In this document: piece by piece, positions 38,798 to 47,505 of the stretch
How the letters are laid out: every line of letters begins with the position of its first letter
How positions within the stretch are numbered: position 1 is the first letter of the stretch
Assembly (NCBI GenBank): GCA_030374735.1
Contig: JASCIV010000061.1
Location: forward strand, 1-56,146
Length of the DNA stretch: 56,146 nt
Source: Gracilaria caudata
Lineage: Eukaryota > Rhodophyta > Florideophyceae > Gracilariales > Gracilariaceae
Direction: 5' to 3'
Translations under genes and position numbers: made by a program
The notes under the pieces: generated by a model
The model's database searches: none
The model's input: the letters and a program-made list of their open reading frames with translations, nothing else
Told to the model about the DNA's origin: nothing

Positions 38798-41103
38798 CTT
38801 GCACATTCGGTTGGTATGGGCACCGAAAGGATAATGTAAACTTCGGTAACGTGAAGTTTCTATCGGAGTAATCAGAATGAAGCAGTTTACCGCTGTCGAT
38901 CCGTAAACGCTCAGTTCTCTCTCGCTACCAGATGCATGTTTCCATCGTTAAATTGTATGAAACACCTATACTTTCTCCATCGTAGCATAGTATTCTAGCT
39001 GAAAAAAGTGCCTCGAATAAACGTGTCGTGACATCCATCACCGTGATTGTATCACGGTGCCGCCCACTGTGCCGCGCATTGTGCGCATGAATCCGCAATC
39101 AACCCGAGAAGTCCTACGGGCACGTCTCCCACAACACATCTCGCCCCACGAAATGTCTCTGGGCGCGTGCACCATCGAGTGTAATTTACAAGAACTCTTG
39201 TGTAATACTCTGGCGGCGCCTCTTGGAGCTGTATTGCAACCATCGGTCTCAATCCAATATTCAGTATGAAAGAGCAATCCCGCCATAACCCCAGAAGTTG
39301 TGCTTCTCCTCATCGCCTTACGTATTCCTGTACCGACGTACCAGCATCAATCATGGTCATTTCCGTCAAAAACAAAAATTACCGGGTAGATACTGGCAGG
39401 TCCACCTAGGCATCACGCTCTGTATTGCGTTCTTGAACAATTTTAAATCTCAACCAGAAGTCTGAAAGCTCTTCGGGCCCAACCCAGTGTATTGCTTTTG
39501 CTGATTTGTGACTTGAGCATGACTTGAGTTGATTCCAACTTTGGTCGTGATTACACCATGTGACATCATCCCCACTCCTTCCATCTTCAGTACGTGCTGC
39601 AGAACCTCTCCTGTCCAACCCAACTACGGTCAGTCGATGGAACGAGAAAAATCTGAAACAGTTTCTGCCTTTTAGCTAGTTTTTGGCGACTGTGGGTGCA
39701 TCATGCACCATTTCCCAACGTCATCTCGCAAAGCAAGGAGCGACCATTTGCGAGAATGCACTCTCATCAAGACCTGCTTGTCCAATCTCTCGCTTTTCAC
39801 GTAGAAAGACAATTTTCAGCGAACCTGTCTTGAGGGATAGACAGTACTCAGATGAGTACTCTACGATAGATTGTGAGAAGAGTTGAAGTTAGAAGCAAAG
39901 TTGAAGTGAAGTAGAAGCGCTGGTATAGGATCATTAATAGAACAAGAATAGCACAAGCACGGCTTTATCCCACGTTCGCCACTCTTACACCCTTCTAAAG
40001 TATAACAGTTCCGCACTATTCTTGGTTCTTGTTTCATTGTGACTTCGCTCTGCTAAACGCAGCGTTCGAACCATATAAGTCAAAAGAGTCTAGTGGACGT
40101 GCAACTTTCGCAACTGATGCCTTTTAATTTCGACAGAAGCATTATCAGACGCCTTGAACTCGGCACCAGTGTTTCTCTTGAGCTTTTCAAAATACCGCCC
40201 ACAATGAAACTGCAAGTCATTTTGCTGTCTGAAAGCGCTTTCGAGCTCACATGTTGTCAGTTCTGCCTTCAGAGGTCTCTCAGCTCTCCTGGATCACCAC
40301 TGCACGAAATAACAGCGATGAGAATTGTTGCGACAATTGTTTTGTGTTCCGCGTTCGGTGTATGATGAACCAATGGAAAGGGTTGGAGGGTTACAGGGAA
40401 AGAACATCCCGCATATGGACATCACTGTACGTAATGACACCGCAAGAAGAGTGCTGACGATGGGCCAAACGGCACATTGCCGACTGTTCTCATAAATCGG
40501 CATTCCAAACTTGCGTCACGCATTGCGCAGATACTGTCCACCCTTAAATCTATCAAAGTCGCGGGTTTAATCCTGATGCTGCTTTGCGAGGAGATCTCGT
40601 CTTTTTGTCACTTTCGTCAATCTCATGTCCGTCGAGTACGCCTTACAGGCCGCTCACAAGAGAAGGGCACTTTCCAAAGCCTTCTTATACGAACGGAACC
40701 AGTAGATAGCCTCCACTTTATTCCTATACCTCGTTCGCCATCGACATAACTTCACTTCACGCAGTTCACGATATCTCGCCGTTGATGCGGTGCTTAAAGT
40801 TGCGTTCCACTCAAGAGCTTTTGTCATTGCGAACTTAGATCCCACCGCTTCTTGGATTCACTCATCGGTTAGTAATTCTCGTTTACATGTCCCACGCCCC
40901 AAGCACGCTAGTCTAGTGGTTCGAAAGAAGCTTCCCGAATCTAATCTTCGTTACACTACGCTCCGGTGCCATCTAAGAGCTCTGCATCGCTAGAAGCTGA
41001 TACTGAGAACAAAACGAGGATTACTCGGTGAAATAAGTGAACACCCACGTCGATTCCACGTTTCAGCAAGGCCTCTGTTGGCGGTACGTCTCTGGTCCAG
41101 ACC

Positions 41104-42279
41104 ATGAACCCCAAAGGCGCACGCGTGATAGCCAGTGCCAACCGTCATCGTAACCAAAATGACAGCAGGTCTCCTTTCTTCCCACTCTCTCCACTCACGC
41201 CGTCCCACATGTCCAAAGAACGATCCCTACTGTGTCGTACCACTGACGAGGAGTACTCGTTCCGAATGATGTTGAACTGTTCGGCTGGGCAGTATTCTGA
41301 ACAAGTTGAGCTTCTGCGCCGACTGAAATCTTCTGCTCATAAGATGTACGCGGCGCGACGTCCTATTCTTATAGAGTGGCTTGCGGAAATCTGTTTGCAG
41401 TTTGGGATTCGGTCACTTACATTGCACATCGCGGTGCGGCTGATGGATGTGTTTGTCTTTAGCATACCATGGAGCCCTTCTTTATCTCCTTTGTGTGCCC
41501 TCACATGTCTATACACTGCTTCCAAGTATGATAAGGCTGACAACCCTATCCCCCCAATTAGCGAGTGGGAGTGTGTCGGCGAGACAGGGTGTAGTGCAGA
41601 GAATATCCGAAGCATGGAAGTAATCCTCCTTTCTGCTTTGCAGTGGAACCTTGGTTATAAGACACCTGTGCATTATTTGCTGGAATATATGTCTGTTCTG
41701 CACAGAGTCCTAGCCGTAGGTAATGGTGATGGAGATAATGCTAGCGACACAATTGAGCTCTCTGATATGTGGGATCATGAGCCATTCCTAAACAGCACTG
41801 CTAAGCTTGCTGATGCGCACGATGAGAGCGATGATGATATTAGTGACCTGTTTGACGAAGACTGTGAGCGCGACGATAGTCGACCAGAGCAGAGTTTTGA
41901 TTTGCCTTCCCCCGACAGTTTTCCTTTCACTGAAACTGGCTGCAGAGAGCTCTCAGAAAAGACCATTTGTTCGCAGCGCACGCATCAGAATTCTTTTCAT
42001 TCTGACTTGCTCAAGAGCTACCGTGTAGCGGCAGATCTCCTGGACTACTCCTTGCTCCACCCCCTAATTTATTTGTTCCATGCACCACAAACTCTTGCTG
42101 CCAGCGCTCTGCTCATTGGATCTCAAATCACTGGTGGAAGTTTATTACCAGTGGATGCGAGAGTTTTGTGTGCTGGTAACGACCAAGATGTGGAGTCAAG
42201 CACTTCTGCACTGATGAATATCATGAGCAGCTTGTCACATGGAGAAGCCGAGAGCCGCGGTACCGCAGCAAGTTCCTGA
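41104..42279 (+). CDS. Cyclin (cyclin box protein)
   Basis: A 391-residue regulatory subunit for a cyclin-dependent kinase. The N-terminal cyclin fold spans about 65-205: RRPILIEWLAEICLQFGI (84-101) has the conserved Arg and W-L-x-E pattern, followed by LHIAVRLMDVF and CALTCLYTASKYD. An acidic insertion of about 100 residues (about 210-305, SDDDISDLFDEDCERDDS) separates it from a second, weaker helical fold (about 305-375, YSLLHPLIYLFHAPQTLAAS). The class is uncertain; it is nearer to mitotic/A-B-J types than to transcriptional cyclins. An alternative ATG at 41209 (residue 36) would remove a basic leader. No intron is seen. It is convergent with PDH E1 alpha. Confidence 0.82.
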   Translation: MNPKGARVIASANRHRNQNDSRSPFFPLSPLTPSHMSKERSLLCRTTDEEYSFRMMLNCSAGQYSEQVELLRRLKSSAHKMYAARRPILIEWLAEICLQFGIRSLTLHIAVRLMDVFVFSIPWSPSLSPLCALTCLYTASKYDKADNPIPPISEWECVGETGCSAENIRSMEVILLSALQWNLGYKTPVHYLLEYMSVLHRVLAVGNGDGDNASDTIELSDMWDHEPFLNSTAKLADAHDESDDDISDLFDEDCERDDSRPEQSFDLPSPDSFPFTETGCRELSEKTICSQRTHQNSFHSDLLKSYRVAADLLDYSLLHPLIYLFHAPQTLAASALLIGSQITGGSLLPVDARVLCAGNDQDVESSTSALMNIMSSLSHGEAESRGTAASS

Positions 42280-42820
42280 CGTTTCTCAACGACGCATCGG
42301 TCGCAGTTTACAACCAATTGCATCTTTTTATCTTTTCAAACATTATTGTTGCTGTTAGTACAAGGGTAGGGTTACAGTAGATTTCTAACATTGGAAACGG
42401 TGGCACGGCAGCACTTCTGCCTTTCGATAGTCACCTATTCGTTTCTTTCTTGCACCGCAGTAATCACTTTATAGCATTCACAACAAACAATTCTAAGCCA
42501 GGACGTGCTGTCTACATAGAACTTTTGTTCACAATCATGCCACGGGGTTGCGAAATAGGACCAGATACTGGTCCTATTCTACGGGTTTACACACTTGCGT
42601 TAGCCAACAGTGCCGAATCGCATCGAATGCCCTCCCCTGTGCAGCTCAACGTTCTAGTTTCGTCTACTTGTCTCGTAGACAGCGCAGTCATAGACAGCGC
42701 AGGAGAGTCTAATTGGAAATTACGTTTCTATAGCAACGCCACGAACCATTTTCAAAAGTCCGAGCTGACCAAAATTTGAAGTTAACTTGGAGTGAAACTT
42801 AGCTGCCATACGCTACAATG
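42280..42820. other. Convergent 3' region, cyclin / PDH E1 alpha
   Basis: 541 bp. It contains an 11-bp stem hairpin with a 3-nt loop (42554-42578) and an imperfect 15-nt tandem repeat around TAGACAGCGCAG near 42675-42702. A 109-codon frame across it is not convincing. Confidence 0.5.
42554..42578. repeat. 11-bp stem hairpin with 3-nt loop
   Basis: AATAGGACCAG-ATA-CTGGTCCTATT is a perfect inverted repeat. It lies in the tail-to-tail spacer, 275 bp after the cyclin stop and 243 bp after the PDH E1 alpha stop. Confidence 0.8.
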
Positions 42821-44149
42821 TTACGAATTGTTCCCATTAGATGGCAAAGTGCCGCGAATGAAACCGGGATCACCGACATATACATCGGAAAACAAGTCTG
42901 AAATTGGAGGGTGGGGAGCAGTTTCTGCGACCTTAACGGCAGCATCAACTTCCTTTCGGATCCTCTTCTCTTCTGCCTTCAGCTCCTGGGGTGTTGCCCA
43001 TCCATACTCCATCAAACGGGCTTTCACTCTGTCAATAGGATCGCGACTTGCTTTCACAACGTTAATCTCGTCAATCGAACGATAACCGAGACCTTGGTCG
43101 GAAATACTGTGGCCCTTGTAACGATAGGTATCCATCTCAACATAGATGGGTCCGTTCTCACGAGCATAATCAGCTGCGAATTTCATACCTTCGCGCACGC
43201 AAAGAACATCCATTCCGTCCACTCTAATTCCAGGAATGTAATCGCCTCTGGTGTAAAAGTCTTCCGATTTTGCGCTTCTCTTTGTTGATGTTCCCATCCC
43301 ATAACGATTGTTCTCACAAACGAACACGGTGGGCAAATTCCATAGAGCTGACATATTGATTACTTCAAAGATTTGTCCTTGATTTGCTGCACCATCACCG
43401 AACATGGTGATGGCAACCTTTCCAGTGTTATTGTACTTTTGGGCAAAGGCAAGACCGGCTCCGAGCGGACCTTGCGCACCCACAATTCCATTTCCACCAT
43501 AATAGTTGTTGTCAGGCTTATACAGATGCATGGAACCACCTTTACCCCTTGAACACCCATTTACCCTTCCAGTGAGTTCCGACAGTATGGACTCAACAGT
43601 GTCACCTCTCGCAAGCTGCTGACAATGATTGCGATAGGCGGTGATGAGGCAATCGTCAAATGTAATAGCAGCCTCGATACCCACAGCAACGGCTTCCTGT
43701 CCGTTGTAAAGATGACAGAAACCACGGACCATTTGACGGGTATAGAGCGCATCAGACTCCATCTCCATGCGGCGCATACGATACATGGTGCGGAAGTACT
43801 CGTGAAGCTCATCGGCATTGGAAACAGCCTTCGGTTCCGGAGGATCAATCTTGTGGGCAGCAAATGGGGTAACATCGAATACGACTTCTGCGGGAGCCTG
43901 TTCTGACTGAGGTGATGATGCATCAGGGCGAGAGGATGTGTCAGTTTGCTGTTTGTGCGGAGGAGTTTCGAGTGAATTGACGTGGATGGGAGGCAGAGAC
44001 GGCTCTGCCGAAGTGGGTGCAGCCGAAGGAAACAGGCGAGCCCAAAAGGAAAGATGACGGATGTAGCTAACCTGAGTAGAGAGAGCGCGCGGTCGAGTGG
44101 TCAAAGTTGTGAGGCCGCGGCGCACGGCGATGGCAGCGTTACGCATCAT
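42821..44149 (-). CDS. PDHA: Pyruvate dehydrogenase E1 component alpha subunit, mitochondrial
   Basis: A 442-residue thiamine-diphosphate enzyme subunit that decarboxylates pyruvate and, with E1 beta, feeds the E2 lipoyl domain. The start at 44149 gives a typical mitochondrial presequence (MMRNAAIAVRRGLTTLTT...). The frame continues upstream only to a GTG. Visible motifs are YRMRRMEMESDALY, GFCHLYNGQEAVAVG, GKGGSMHLY, the TPP-binding GDGAANQGQIFEVINMSALW, and the loop YRYKGHSISDQGLGYRS, which carries serines equivalent to the regulatory phosphorylation sites. A linker rich in Pro/Ser/Gln (about 45-80) precedes the catalytic core. The mitochondrial rather than plastid type is inferred from the leader and the loop. 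Confidence 0.95.
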   Translation of the reverse strand: MMRNAAIAVRRGLTTLTTRPRALSTQVSYIRHLSFWARLFPSAAPTSAEPSLPPIHVNSLETPPHKQQTDTSSRPDASSPQSEQAPAEVVFDVTPFAAHKIDPPEPKAVSNADELHEYFRTMYRMRRMEMESDALYTRQMVRGFCHLYNGQEAVAVGIEAAITFDDCLITAYRNHCQQLARGDTVESILSELTGRVNGCSRGKGGSMHLYKPDNNYYGGNGIVGAQGPLGAGLAFAQKYNNTGKVAITMFGDGAANQGQIFEVINMSALWNLPTVFVCENNRYGMGTSTKRSAKSEDFYTRGDYIPGIRVDGMDVLCVREGMKFAADYARENGPIYVEMDTYRYKGHSISDQGLGYRSIDEINVVKASRDPIDRVKARLMEYGWATPQELKAEEKRIRKEVDAAVKVAETAPHPPISDLFSDVYVGDPGFIRGTLPSNGNNS

Positions 44150-44836
44150 TGTGCTAAGAGTGACTGAGCTTAGGTAGAGGCTCGATCGGGCTCGCCACGA
44201 ATGCAGAGGCGCAGGGCTCAGCCGCAAAGTCGCAGAGTGGAAGGGATCAAGGGGAATGAGAAGATTGCCGCTCCTCGGCGCGGAAGAACGAGGTGGCAGA
44301 GAGGAACGATTCACTCGATTGAGGCTCAGGCAAAGAAGTGCCACGTTGGAAGAGAATCAGCTCGGTTGCAGATGCGCGCGATGGGCGAAGTCCAGAGTCA
44401 TCCGGTGCTCGAGGTCCGTCGATCGGATTGCGCAAACCGGAAACCGGATCGCAGGCCGACAGTTTCATTGAAATGCTGGAGCACATAGATACACGTGCGT
44501 AAGTGGACACGTGGCCCCCCCTCACCCACGATGAATCACGGAAGGCTCCACCACTGACCAGGCAGGAGGGACTCAAGAAAATGCCACACTGAAAGCTGCA
44601 AAGGACCAGTCACCTTCAGCGCCGCCAACGGCCGCCGATTGCCGCGGTAAGGCCTCTGTTGCCGGGCGGCATTTATCTACCTTCGTACGTCTATTGTCAA
44701 CGTACCTATCAGGACACAAGCGAAAGCGTTCTCGCGAATAACTCATTGCCATCTCTGGTGCACACCGACCTCGCCGTCCTCGTATCCGGCTTTTGTTACT
44801 GCCCCACTTGCGCCAGTGCCGCGGCTTTCTGCAGAT
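44150..44836. promoter_or_regulatory. Divergent promoter region, PDH E1 alpha / F-box
   Basis: A 687-bp head-to-head spacer. It holds two CACGTG cores near 44493 and 44507 and a TACCTTCGTA copy at 44678-44687, about 150 bp upstream of the F-box ATG. Confidence 0.45.
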
Positions 44837-45868
44837 ATGATTATCACCCAACCAGACCCCAAGCCATGGCTTCAGCTGTACCAAACGGATTTTGGCAACC
44901 TTCGTTCCCTCCACAAGCAGGAGTACAACCCGCGCAGACAACAAACGCACGACCAATCGCAGTCAGACACGCCTGTAGAACAACAGGAATCACAGCCCAC
45001 GCTCGATATTCTCTCGCTGCCAAGTGAAGTACTGTCCGCAGTTTGCTCGCACCTTGAAGCAGAGCACCTCGCAACTCTAGCGCAAGTCAACTCGGGCCTC
45101 ATTTCGCACGCTTACGATCCGAAGCACTGGCGTCGAATCGCTCGCAACACCTGGCCTTCTGAAAGCGATCAAGAACTACAGAAGCACATGTACGCGTACA
45201 AGACATGGCGCCTACTATGTACACGACGCCCTCGCCTGCGCACTAATGTGTTGTTTGTACTACGACATCAGTTTACCAAAACCGCTTCTCGTTTCGCTGC
45301 GTCGGAACCGCAGGCGCCGGTGTTCCTTGTCACGTATTACAGATTCCTTCGGTTTTACACTTCGGGCACTGTGGTCGGTCTCACCACCCCGGAACCTCCT
45401 CACCTTGTTTATCGTCGTGTCCGTGACCCTCGTGGAAAGGCCATGGCTAATGATAGTGAGACGCGTCCGGTTGTTGGCAGCTATACGTTTGACGAACAGC
45501 GAAGAGAAGTGAGCGTTGTGTTGCCCATGCAACACCCAAAGTTCCCCGACATGCGCGGTGGTCACAATGTGATGGAGTTTAGTTTGGCAAGCACGGTCGA
45601 TGGCGCGTTCGATAGACTTCATCTCATCAATCACTTCGCGGTGATGGATGATGCAAGCGATTCTCAAGTAGCTTCTGTTATGTTCCCGAACGACTCATTC
45701 GTGGAAAGGCCGTTTCGTTTGATTCCCATACATAGTTTTCGAGAGCGCATCTATCAGGAGTTTCCTAGAGATGATGCTATAGACTTGGCTCAGTGGTACG
45801 AAATGAAGAAAGCGGCGCGTGCCGAACAGAAAAGCAAGCGTGCTCATGGCAGCCATACCCATCGATGA
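44837..45868 (+). CDS. F-box protein, FBXO9/Hrt3-like
   Basis: A 343-residue predicted substrate receptor of an SCF ubiquitin ligase. The start is the first ATG in a frame that opens with GTG at 44816. The F-box lies at about 50-95 (LDILSLPSEVLSAVCSHLEAEHLATLAQVN...). A conserved C-terminal domain follows, with the FBXO9/Hrt3 signature: ETYYRFLRF-like TYYRFLRFYTSGTVVGLTTPE, YTFDEQRREVSV and FNRLHLINH-like DRLHLINHF. The N-terminal TPR-like or MIT-like repeats of animal FBXO9 are absent. Basic C-terminal tail. The stop is only 28 bp from the stop of the convergent gene. Confidence 0.82.
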   Translation: MIITQPDPKPWLQLYQTDFGNLRSLHKQEYNPRRQQTHDQSQSDTPVEQQESQPTLDILSLPSEVLSAVCSHLEAEHLATLAQVNSGLISHAYDPKHWRRIARNTWPSESDQELQKHMYAYKTWRLLCTRRPRLRTNVLFVLRHQFTKTASRFAASEPQAPVFLVTYYRFLRFYTSGTVVGLTTPEPPHLVYRRVRDPRGKAMANDSETRPVVGSYTFDEQRREVSVVLPMQHPKFPDMRGGHNVMEFSLASTVDGAFDRLHLINHFAVMDDASDSQVASVMFPNDSFVERPFRLIPIHSFRERIYQEFPRDDAIDLAQWYEMKKAARAEQKSKRAHGSHTHR

Positions 45869-45896
45869 CGGAATGTATTTTTCTTTTGTTTCTGCT

Positions 45897-46424
45897 TCAC
45901 ATGAAGCTAATTGCCGCCGGTAAGTTGGTGATGACTTCACGAGGGACCCGCCAGCAATCCTCAGAGAGCTCCCCATGTGGGTTTTGCAATCGATCTTGCA
46001 CGATTCTTTGTTCAAAGACTGCGTCAATGAGCTTGACAGTGAAGGTTTGCGTGCTTATTGTAGATGTGGTCGTTGACGGGCTCCAGTCGACGAAGTATTC
46101 AAGCACGGCTTTGGGCTCAGAATCCCTTACGTATACGGGGCGAACGTGATATTGCGATGTGCGCTCGACATGCGTGACGGCGGCGATTGTCCAGTGGAGT
46201 TGAGAGCGGTGCGGCCTGTAGGCAAGAAGGTCGCCTTCTAGTATGACTTGCGGGGGTTGTGGCTCATGGTCAGGGCTACACATTGCTGTGTTACAAGCTA
46301 GAAAGGCATGGCGTGGACGGCAGTGTTGAACAAACTTTCGATGGCTGTTCGCTGACGCCGGTTGCGCGCGGAGCAAAGGCGAAAAGAAGGGAAGGAAACA
46401 AGAGGAGTTGTGGGCTGGCGGCAT
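45897..46424 (-). CDS. Hypothetical protein, up to 175 residues
   Basis: Not recognised. The longest ATG start is 46424; an alternative at 46283 (residue 48) would give 128 residues and drops a basic, Cys-containing leader that could be either a targeting peptide or non-coding. The core has alternating strands (VILEGDLLAYRPHRSQLHWTIA, YHVRPVYVRDSEP, VLEYFVDW, TQTFTVKLIDAVFEQRIV), suggesting a small beta-rich domain. Its position fits the alternating strand pattern and a 28-bp tail-to-tail spacing with the F-box gene, which favours a real gene. Confidence 0.5.
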   Translation of the reverse strand: MPPAHNSSCFLPFFSPLLRAQPASANSHRKFVQHCRPRHAFLACNTAMCSPDHEPQPPQVILEGDLLAYRPHRSQLHWTIAAVTHVERTSQYHVRPVYVRDSEPKAVLEYFVDWSPSTTTSTISTQTFTVKLIDAVFEQRIVQDRLQNPHGELSEDCWRVPREVITNLPAAISFM

Positions 46425-47505
46425 TTGGGCGAGTGGGCATTACCGGAATCGTTCGCATGGAGAACGCTGAACCCGCGCAGCTCGCTGTATCTGCCTTCGT
46501 ACGACGGTAGAACGCTACGAAGGTACCTTTGTGAGAGCCGCTACCAAAGGTAGAACGCTACGACGGTACTGAAGGGTGACCAAACATTGTAATATTATTA
46601 CAGTAGTTGATTCTCAGAGCGGCCATCATCATGGCGTTGTTGACAACCGTAGCGCTGCATGCGCTTCATTACAGTGCATTCCACAAGCCACAGATGCGAA
46701 TTGCAGTGTGCCAGTGCGAATGCGTTCGAAGTCAGAAGTGGAGCACATTCGCGAGGTCGCCCCGAAGGCGATTATCGACAACGCGTGCCACGGCTGATGA
46801 TACCAGTTCAGAGGTCCAGGAGGCCCGGCCGTGAGGTCGGTTCCGTTTCTAGATAGCTCGTTGGCCCCGGTCGAGCGCCAACGCCATCAGTCACGTGGAG
46901 AGCACACGAACGAGAGCGCGCCGGGGGTGACACTGTTATGCGCAAGCCTCTAACTTCACTCCAAAGGGGGAGCGGTCCGTAACATTAGCTCGACACTCGG
47001 GGAGAAGTGCACGTCGCGTCTCTCAACATGCGCAACCGCGGTGGCCGGACGCGTCAGCATTCGCGAACAGCGCGTCTGCGTCGCGCAGAGCGACAGGAGC
47101 GGTTCTCCGCAGCCGAACGAATCGGCATGTATCTGCTCATGCCATTCAGTGCCGATCTGATCAAACCAGTTGCACCAATGTAATGAGCGCAAACCGAACG
47201 GCGACGAACGAAGATGCGCGCAAAAAAATCTGAGTGAATCGGCGCCAACACCGGCGCCTTGCACGGCAGCCGCTCATTCGCTTCTGCGATTCGTGACCAG
47301 AAGTTGCGTTGCGCTCGCTCCCACCCTGCGCCCACTGCGCTGCGCTGTCCGAGCTCGCAGTGTCTGCTGCACCGCCCCATTTCAGTGTGTCGTTCAGCTG
47401 CGCGACCACTCGCAGAAGCTCTTTTCGCGCTTGAGCGCGTTGCGCCACCCCTGCTTCTCCTTTCGAGGTGCGCGCGTGCGCTTCGTCTCTCCCAGTAGCA
47501 ACATC
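46425..47505. other. Divergent intergenic region, unknown protein / starch synthase
   Basis: About 1.1 kb. It contains the GGTAGAACGCTACGA(A/C)GGTAC direct repeats (46506-46570), a 15-nt palindrome TGTAATATTATTACA at 46588-46602, and a GC-rich 3' half. The open frame of the starch synthase runs back to 47170, but that part is rich in Arg/Cys/Ala and lacks family similarity, so it is treated as leader. Confidence 0.45.
46506..46570. repeat. Direct repeats of GGTAGAACGCTACGAAGGTAC type
   Basis: The 21-mer at 46506-46526 recurs at 46550-46570 with one change (GAAGG to GACGG). Between them is CTACCAAAGGTAG, a small inverted repeat, and just upstream CCTTCGTACGACGGTAG. All contain the ACGAAGGT core seen elsewhere. 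Confidence 0.75.

Larger units (their letters stand above)
36793..41103. other. 4.3-kb stretch without a recognisable gene
   Basis: I see no frame here that matches a known family. ATG-started frames of up to about 126 codons occur on both strands and overlap one another. Local features are a GTCGACGTCGAC palindrome near 36949-36960, tandem 13-bp and 20-bp repeats (listed), and an 8-bp hairpin CACCGTGA/TCACGGTG at 39039-39059. B-box-like TTCGAA sites at about 40065 and 40920 do not fold as tRNAs. It could hold a spliced or non-coding gene, or intergenic DNA. Confidence 0.4.

Noticed and set aside
40900..40990. tRNA-like stretch (TAGTCTAGTGGTTCGAAA)
   Set aside because: The A-box-like start is not followed by an anticodon stem, a T-arm with a B box or a matching acceptor stem.
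47170..47505. N-terminal extension of the starch synthase frame
   Set aside because: Arg/Cys/Ala-rich sequence that reads like GC-rich leader DNA; the frame's first codon there is not in a good context, and the conserved part starts after the ATG at 47506.
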